Below are positions 7,837 through 11,932 of a stretch of 11,932 bases of DNA, in pieces. A model generated the notes under the pieces. That model was not told the origin of the DNA. It searched no databases and worked only from the letters and a program-made list of their open reading frames with translations. Where the stretch lies: NCBI GenBank assembly GCA_937906285.1, contig CALCWL010000266.1:1-11932 (forward strand), read 5' to 3'. This DNA is from an uncultured Rhodanobacter sp. (GTDB lineage: Bacteria > Pseudomonadota > Gammaproteobacteria > Xanthomonadales > Rhodanobacteraceae). Each line of letters begins with the position of its first letter. The stretch's first letter is position 1. The translations under genes were made by a program, and so were the position numbers.

Positions 7837-7856
7837 GCGAGCGGGCTCACGCCCGC
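7837..7856. repeat. REP-like fragment and hairpin over the mod stop codon
   Basis: Bases 7837-7848 (GCGAGCGGGCTC) equal the core of the REP elements at 4099 and 10368. Together with the next bases they form a perfect 6-bp hairpin, GCGGGC-TCAC-GCCCGC (7841-7856), whose loop contains the mod stop codon. It has no U-tract, so it is not a standard terminator. It could be a degenerate REP copy that supplied the present end of the gene, or coincidence in GC-rich DNA. Confidence 0.4.
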
Positions 7857-9787
7857 GCCTCCGCCACCGCCTGCACCACCTCGGCCTCGAAGCCGAACAC
7901 GTCGACCACGCGCACGCATACCCTGCGCTCACCGGTTTTGTAGGGCACGCTGAATTCGGCGGCGGTCACTACGCGCAGCGGGTCGTCGTCGTTGGCGGTG
8001 TTGCCGCGGTAGTCCTGCCAGACCGAGCGGAATACCTGGCCGTCGTAGTCGGGGTCGACCGCCCAGTATTCGATCAGCGCCAGCGGTTCGGCGTTGGCCA
8101 CCTTGAGCAGCTTCTTGCGGTTGTCGTCGTCGAGGTTGATCGCCTCGGGCGAGAGCAGCACGTAGTTGTCCAGCGTGACCTGCAATTGCTCTTCGCCGCC
8201 GCTGCGCGTGCGCCGCACCGGCTTGATCGTGAGGTACTGCAGGCTGGAGAAGCGCACCTGACCGCGCAGCTTCTCGATGCCGCCCTTCTTGCGCAGGCGG
8301 TCGAGCAGGTCGGGCGGGATCACCAGCACTTTTAGCCGCGGGTCGTTCAGCGCAGTGATGCTCTGCCCGATCGACGGCTCGAAGTTCCAGCCCAGCACCA
8401 CCACCCGGTCCCAGCCGCCGAGCAGGTGATCGCGCTGGGCGATCGCCTTGCGCAGGGTGGCGTCGCCGGTGAGCTTGTTCGGCGAGTCGACCATCACCAG
8501 CGTCTTCTTGCCGGCGAACACCACCGCGCCGAGATTGCGCAGCGGGTTGTCCTCCGGCTGCAGCGGCAGCGCGCCATACAGCGACAGCACGATGCCGGAC
8601 AGGTCGCCGACGCGGAAGCTGCGCCCCATCGCGCTCTTGGCCGCCTCGACCTGGTAGTCGCCGATCGCCTGGTACAGGAACGGCTTGGCGCCCTGGTCGA
8701 TCAGCCGCTTGCGCATGATCATGCAGGCGGGCTTGCCGAGATCGGTGGTGATCCAGCGGCGACCGAGCTTTTCGGCAACGGCGGCGGTGGTGCCGGAGCC
8801 GCCGAAGAAGTCGGCGACGATTGAACCATCGTTTGATGATGCGGCGATGATTCGTTTGAGAAGCGCCTCCGGTTTCTGTGTGTCGTAACCCACTCGTTCC
8901 GAATCTTCGCGGTTCAGTTGCTCGACATCGGTCCAATAGTCCTCGGGAATTTTCCCTTCATCAACGTAGTACCTATAGACCTTGTTCGACTTCCTGTCTG
9001 TCTTCTCCTGATATTCACGGCCATCTGGATCGATCTTCAGGCGCATATGGCTATTCGGCTTTCTATTCTTTACAACTAGCGGATCTTTACCGTTGAAGAT
9101 TGGATTTTGGCTCCTCGAATAGAGCTGGATGGCGTCGTGTTTGCGTGCGAAGCGGCCATCGCCTTTTCCTCCGATGCTGTAGCACCAAATGATCTCGTTG
9201 ACGAAACAATTCTTTCCAAACAATTCATCCATTACCACTTTGACGTAGTGCCCCACATGCCAATCCAGATGCACATAGATTGAGCCCATGTCACTCAATA
9301 GCTCCCGCATCAAGATCAGTCGCGGTGTGATCATTGCCAGATACGACGCCGTTCCATCTGACCACGTATCCGAATACGCGAACTGCTCGATCACCGTAGG
9401 CCGCTGCTCCAGCTCCACCCCAGGCAGCGCAACCTTGGTCCGGTAATCAGCCTTCGAATCGAACGGCGGGTCGATGTAGATCAGGTCGACCTTGCCGCGC
9501 AGGCTGGGCGTGTGTTCGTCGCCGGCCAGCAGCGCGGCCATCGCCAGCAGGTTGTCGCCGTAGATCAGGCGGTTGGTCCAGTTGGCCGTGCCTTCGTCGC
9601 CCAGATGCGCCTGCCGGTTCGCTGCGGCGATCCAGTCGCTGTCGCGGGTGTCCTTCGACGGCAACACCCATTCGCGTGTCTGCAGGCTGACCCGGTGGCG
9701 TCCTTCCAGGCTCTCCAGGATTTTCTCCGCCTGCTGGCGTCCGCGGGCGACGATCTCGGGCAGCTGTTCCAGCAGCGACTTGGGCAT
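7847..9787 (-). CDS. mod: Type III-like site-specific DNA methyltransferase (beta class), modification and specificity subunit
   Basis: This 646-residue protein has the catalytic DPPF (motif IV, residues 106-109) before the S-adenosylmethionine loop FGGSG (motif I, 328-332), with TQKPEALLKRII at 303-314 leading in. That order marks a beta-class amino-methyltransferase, as in type III Mod proteins. The enzyme should methylate an adenine or cytosine amino group at the recognition site, protect self DNA and guide Res. The target-recognition region probably lies between about 195 and 300, encoded by unusually AT-rich DNA. Residues 390-646 form a long C-terminal region that I do not recognise; it includes VVFAGKKTLVMVDSP and WDRVVVLGWNF. 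Motif I is closer to the middle than I recall for EcoP15I Mod. The ATG at 9787 has no clear ribosome site. No simple-sequence repeat of the phase-variable type is present. Confidence 0.9.
   Translation of the reverse strand: MPKSLLEQLPEIVARGRQQAEKILESLEGRHRVSLQTREWVLPSKDTRDSDWIAAANRQAHLGDEGTANWTNRLIYGDNLLAMAALLAGDEHTPSLRGKVDLIYIDPPFDSKADYRTKVALPGVELEQRPTVIEQFAYSDTWSDGTASYLAMITPRLILMRELLSDMGSIYVHLDWHVGHYVKVVMDELFGKNCFVNEIIWCYSIGGKGDGRFARKHDAIQLYSRSQNPIFNGKDPLVVKNRKPNSHMRLKIDPDGREYQEKTDRKSNKVYRYYVDEGKIPEDYWTDVEQLNREDSERVGYDTQKPEALLKRIIAASSNDGSIVADFFGGSGTTAAVAEKLGRRWITTDLGKPACMIMRKRLIDQGAKPFLYQAIGDYQVEAAKSAMGRSFRVGDLSGIVLSLYGALPLQPEDNPLRNLGAVVFAGKKTLVMVDSPNKLTGDATLRKAIAQRDHLLGGWDRVVVLGWNFEPSIGQSITALNDPRLKVLVIPPDLLDRLRKKGGIEKLRGQVRFSSLQYLTIKPVRRTRSGGEEQLQVTLDNYVLLSPEAINLDDDNRKKLLKVANAEPLALIEYWAVDPDYDGQVFRSVWQDYRGNTANDDDPLRVVTAAEFSVPYKTGERRVCVRVVDVFGFEAEVVQAVAEARA
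8821..9300 (-). other. Low-GC segment inside mod covering the target-recognition region
   Basis: By hand count, these 480 bases contain 230 G+C (48%); two 60-base blocks fall to 37-38%. The 60 bases just before (8761-8820) are 70% and the blocks from 9301 to 9480 are 57-62%. The segment encodes about residues 163-323, running from after motif IV to just before motif I. The sharp left edge coincides with the start of motif I. This pattern fits replacement of a specificity domain by recombination with foreign DNA, while the catalytic parts stayed in place. Confidence 0.7.
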
Positions 9788-9818
9788 GGCAACGACCGGC
9801 GTAAGGTTTGATCGGCCA

Positions 9819-9858
9819 TGAAAGCAAAATTTTCAATTTATATAAAGCATAACTTTCA
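9819..9858. promoter_or_regulatory. AT-rich divergent control region between mod and the HTH regulator, with operator-like half-sites
   Basis: Within the 106 bp between mod and the HTH gene lies a strikingly AT-rich stretch. TGAAA (9819-9823) and TTTCA (9831-9835) form an inverted repeat with a 7-nt spacer. A third half-site, TTTCA, follows at 9854-9858, and the heptamer TTTCAAT is directly repeated at 9831 and 9854 with a 23-bp pitch. TGAAAG (9819) is also complementary to CTTTCA (9853). The arrangement suggests binding by a dimeric HTH protein, most simply the adjacent regulator. I could not place convincing -35/-10 pairs. Confidence 0.45.
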
Positions 9859-9893
9859 ATCGCATGGCGGAGCGGCACCTATGGTCGCGAGCC

Positions 9894-10292
9894 ATGAAGA
9901 TCGACAAGAAAGGCTTCGCCGACCGTCTTCGGGCTGCCTTGAAGCGCGAGAGGATCGAGGCGAGCGCGTCGGAACTCGCTCGGCTGCTGGAACTGCAGGG
10001 CGAGGAAGTGTCCTCGCAGGCCGTGTCGGGATGGCTCAACGGCAAGCATCGCCCGCGTCCGGCCCATCTGGAGGCGCTGGCCAAGATCGTTGGCGTCGAG
10101 CCGCACGAACTGGAGTATCGAAAGATTCGACCCAAGGGCGTGCAGGACGTGAACATCGCCTGGCCCGACCACGTGCGTGGTCATGACCGGCTGGCGTTCG
10201 AGGACTATCTGCTGCTTTCCGAAGACAAGCGAAAGCTCGTCCGCGACCTGATTGCGGAGCTGGCAAAGGGTACGTCGGGCAAGACGCGCTGA
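9894..10292 (+). CDS. XRE-type helix-turn-helix regulator, candidate controller of the R-M locus
   Basis: This is a 132-residue protein. Residues about 25-72 form a lambda-repressor-like domain (ASELARLLELQG, then VSSQAVSGWLNGKHRPRPAHLEALAKIVGV). An acidic and basic tail ends in FEDYLLLSEDKRKLVRDLIAEL, a short helix common at the end of such regulators. It is divergent from mod across 106 bp with repeated half-sites, so it probably controls itself and mod. Restriction systems often use small controller proteins for timing, but this one is longer than classic C proteins (about 80-100 residues) and I cannot assign it to that family. The chosen ATG at 9894 begins MKIDKKGFADRL, a natural opening; an in-frame ATG at 9864 would add ten residues of poor quality and also lacks a ribosome site. 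Confidence 0.8.
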   Translation: MKIDKKGFADRLRAALKRERIEASASELARLLELQGEEVSSQAVSGWLNGKHRPRPAHLEALAKIVGVEPHELEYRKIRPKGVQDVNIAWPDHVRGHDRLAFEDYLLLSEDKRKLVRDLIAELAKGTSGKTR

Positions 10293-10311
10293 AGCCAGGC
10301 AAGGTCGCGCG

Positions 10312-10336
10312 GTAGGGCAGGCACTGCCTGCCCTAC
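10312..10336. terminator. Perfect 11-bp hairpin between the HTH gene and sdaA
   Basis: GTAGGGCAGGC (10312-10322) and its exact complement (10326-10336) enclose a 3-nt loop (ACT), 19 bp after the HTH gene stop. Neither strand has a clear U-tract, so it is either a non-canonical bidirectional terminator for two convergent genes or another palindromic dispersed repeat. The structure is certain; the role is not. Confidence 0.5.
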
Positions 10337-10366
10337 GAAACCGGCCTTACGTGTCTGCCTAGTGGG

Positions 10367-10393
10367 GAGCATCGCCCGCGAGCGGGCTCCTAC
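10367..10393. repeat. Single REP element, identical to the copy at 4098-4124
   Basis: All 27 bases are identical and in the same orientation as the right half of the doublet near 4100. The internal GCCCGC-GA-GCGGGC hairpin is intact. Similar G-rich bases and CTCAGCA follow both copies, so the related stretch may be longer. It ends 12 bp before the sdaA stop codon. Together the two copies bracket the res-higBA-mod-regulator block. Confidence 0.85.
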
Positions 10394-10405
10394 AGGGGGG
10401 GCAGC

Positions 10406-11761
10406 TCAGCATTCGATGACGTTGACCGCGAGGCCGCCCCGCGAGGTTTCCTTGTACTTGTCCTTCATGTCGCGGCCGGTGTCGCGCATGGTCTTGATGA
10501 CCTTGTCCAGCGACACGCGGTGCTTGCCGTCGCTTTTCAAGGCCATGCGGCTGGCGTTGATGGCCTTGACCGAACCCATGGCGTTGCGTTCGATGCAGGG
10601 GATCTGCACCAGGCCGCCGATGGGGTCGCAGGTGAGGCCGAGGTTGTGTTCCATGCCGATCTCGGCGGCGTTCTCGACCTGCATCACGTTGCCGCCGAGC
10701 GCGGCGGTGAGGCCGCCGGCGGCCATCGAGCAGGCCACGCCGACTTCGCCCTGGCAGCCGACTTCGGCGCCGGAGATCGAGGCGTTCTCCTTGTACAGGA
10801 TGCCGATGGCGGCGGCGGTGAGCAGGTATTCGATGATGCCCTCGTCGTCGGCTTTCGGGCAGAAGCGCAGGTAGTAGTGGCCGACCGCGGGGATGATGCC
10901 GGCGGCGCCGTTGGTGGGCGCGGTGACCACGCGGCCGCCGGCGGCGTTTTCCTCGTTCACCGCCAGCGCGTAGAGGTTGACCCAGTCGAGGATGGTCAGC
11001 GGGTCCTTCAGCGCCGCCTCGGGCTGGTTGCGCAGCTCCTCGGCCATGGCCGGGGCGCGGCGCGTCACTTTCAGGCCGCCGGGCAGGGTGCCGGGCGAGC
11101 GCAGGCCGCGGGTGACGCAGTCCTTCATCGCCTGCCAGATGGTCAGCAGGCCGGCGCGGGTTTCCGCCTCGCTGCGCCACACGCTTTCGTTGGCCATCAT
11201 CAACTGCGCGATGGTGAGGTGGTGCTGCTTGCACAGCGCCAGCATCTGGTCGCCGGTGGAGAACGGGTAGGGCTGCTCGGTGGTGTCGGCGACGATGCGG
11301 TCTTCGGCGGCCTCGTCGGTGTTGACCACGAAACCGCCGCCGACCGAGTAGTAGTCGCGCGTGGCCAGTTCGTTGCCGTCGGCGTCGTAGGCGGAGAAGC
11401 GCATGCCGTTGGTGTGGAACGGCAGCTTCTGGCGCTTGTTGAAGACCAGGTCGGCCTTCTCGTCGAACGCGATCTCGTGGCTGCCGAGCAGGCGGATGCG
11501 GCCGGTGCCGCGGATACGCTCGAGCGTGGCGGGGATCGCGTCGGGATCGATCGTGTCCGGATGCTGGCCCTCGAAGCCCAGCAGCACCGCCTTGTCGGTG
11601 CCGTGGCCGCGGCCGGTCATCGCCAGCGAGCCGTACAGTTCGGCGCGCACGCGCACCACGCGGTCCTCGGCGAAGCGCGCCGCGGCACGCATCGGCCCTA
11701 CCGTGTGCGAGGAGGACGGACCGATGCCGATCTTGAACAGGTCGAATACGCTGACGGCCAT
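10406..11761 (-). CDS. sdaA: L-serine dehydratase (L-serine ammonia-lyase), single-chain iron-sulfur type
   Basis: This cytoplasmic enzyme deaminates L-serine to pyruvate and ammonia with a [4Fe-4S] cluster. The 451-residue protein begins with the characteristic FDLFKIGIGPSSSHTVGPM (residues 6-24) and contains TAPTNGAAGIIPAVGHYY at 280-297. The alpha and beta regions are fused in one chain. Candidate cluster ligands are Cys336, Cys378 and Cys389, and the very last residue is Cys451. These four have the same spacing as Cys343, Cys385, Cys396 and Cys458 of the Legionella enzyme as I recall it, where the C-terminal cysteine folds back as a removable fourth ligand. The ATG at 11761 matches the family's start; no strong ribosome site is visible. 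It converges with the HTH gene and is divergent from the glutaredoxin-like gene 67 bp away. Confidence 0.95.
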   Translation of the reverse strand: MAVSVFDLFKIGIGPSSSHTVGPMRAAARFAEDRVVRVRAELYGSLAMTGRGHGTDKAVLLGFEGQHPDTIDPDAIPATLERIRGTGRIRLLGSHEIAFDEKADLVFNKRQKLPFHTNGMRFSAYDADGNELATRDYYSVGGGFVVNTDEAAEDRIVADTTEQPYPFSTGDQMLALCKQHHLTIAQLMMANESVWRSEAETRAGLLTIWQAMKDCVTRGLRSPGTLPGGLKVTRRAPAMAEELRNQPEAALKDPLTILDWVNLYALAVNEENAAGGRVVTAPTNGAAGIIPAVGHYYLRFCPKADDEGIIEYLLTAAAIGILYKENASISGAEVGCQGEVGVACSMAAGGLTAALGGNVMQVENAAEIGMEHNLGLTCDPIGGLVQIPCIERNAMGSVKAINASRMALKSDGKHRVSLDKVIKTMRDTGRDMKDKYKETSRGGLAVNVIEC

Positions 11762-11828
11762 GGATTGTGCGACTACGCTGGGGATTGACCGGCTATTCTA
11801 CGCGGCGCCCCGACCCATTCGCAGCAGC

Positions 11829-11932
11829 ATGTCCGACCTCATCCTCTACCAGCGCGATTACTGCCACCTGTGCGACAAGGCCCTCGCCGTCATGGCCGAG
11901 GCGCGCGCGCCGGATTTCGACAGCGAGTGGGT
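11829..11932 (+). CDS. Glutaredoxin-like thiol protein, N-terminal part (3' end outside window)
   Basis: Only 34 codons are visible. They begin MSDLILYQRDYCHLCDKALAVM: a first beta strand followed by the redox motif CHLC (Cys11, Cys14) at the start of helix 1, as in glutaredoxin/DUF836-type thioredoxin-fold proteins. The ATG at 11829 is divergent from sdaA. No strong ribosome site or promoter is visible in the 67-bp gap. The substrate is unknown and the rest of the gene lies beyond the window. Confidence 0.75.
   Translation, partial: MSDLILYQRDYCHLCDKALAVMAEARAPDFDSEW

Noticed and set aside
7847..9787. Phase-variable mod gene
   Set aside because: I looked for tandem simple repeats like those that switch mod genes in Neisseria and Haemophilus and found none in the gene or its leader.
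9864..9893. Earlier ATG at 9864 for the HTH regulator
   Set aside because: It has no ribosome site, and the extra residues MAERHLWSRA do not look like the family's N-terminus. It remains possible because the ATG at 9894 also lacks a strong site.
4169..10292. An entirely new defence system
   Set aside because: Each protein falls in a known family (type III-like Res and Mod, HigBA, XRE regulator). What is unusual is the arrangement and possible coupling, not an unknown effector.
4098..10393. REP copies as a CRISPR array or as integrase attachment sites
   Set aside because: There are only three full copies in two places, with no regular spacers, no cas genes, and no integrase or tRNA gene.
10520..11788. 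A 422-codon open frame antisense to sdaA
   Set aside because: The protein is low in complexity (Ala, Gly, Val, His, Asp) and has no domain signature; the sdaA product on the other strand is unmistakable.
11762..11828. Sigma-70 promoter TTGACC/TATTCT upstream of the glutaredoxin-like gene
   Set aside because: The two hexamers are only a few bases apart, far short of the 16-18 nt needed.

Overview
The window is GC-rich chromosomal DNA (about 60-70% G+C over most of its length). It most resembles a gammaproteobacterium of the Xanthomonadales, for example the Rhodanobacter/Dyella/Xanthomonas group. I infer this from the metB-hom gene pair, the style of the housekeeping proteins, and the short palindromic repeats built on GCCCGCGAGCGGGCTCCTAC. 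No rRNA or tRNA gene is present to confirm the taxonomy.

Left backbone (1-3948): the 3' end of a cystathionine gamma-synthase gene (metB) overlaps a single-domain homoserine dehydrogenase gene (hom) by 4 bp. Together they form part of the aspartate-to-methionine/threonine branch. Convergent to them lies a secreted YceI-family protein. Upstream of that, on the same strand, is an APC-family amino-acid permease with its own intrinsic terminator.

Defence island (about 4050-10400): four units lie between two 27-nt identical repeat copies in direct orientation. In order they are a type III-like restriction subunit (res, minus strand), a higB-higA toxin-antitoxin pair (plus strand), a beta-class DNA methyltransferase (mod, minus strand) and a small HTH regulator (plus strand, divergent from mod). 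A type III mod-res pair is normally contiguous and co-directional. Here higBA sits between the two genes in the opposite orientation. Its upstream region is shared with res and its 3' end converges on mod, so the toxin-antitoxin pair may be coupled to the restriction system by transcription. The presumed target-recognition part of mod is only about 48% G+C and stands out from the rest of the gene, which points to exchange of the specificity domain.

Right backbone (10406-11932): a single-chain iron-sulfur L-serine dehydratase (sdaA) on the minus strand, then the divergent start of a small glutaredoxin-like protein that runs off the window. If the island were absent, sdaA would lie directly upstream of the APC permease on the same strand. 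The island may therefore have split a serine uptake and degradation unit; this is inference.

No gene-free stretch exceeds 300 bases. The longest, 3949-4168, holds a palindromic repeat doublet. I see no CRISPR array, transposase, integrase or RNA gene.
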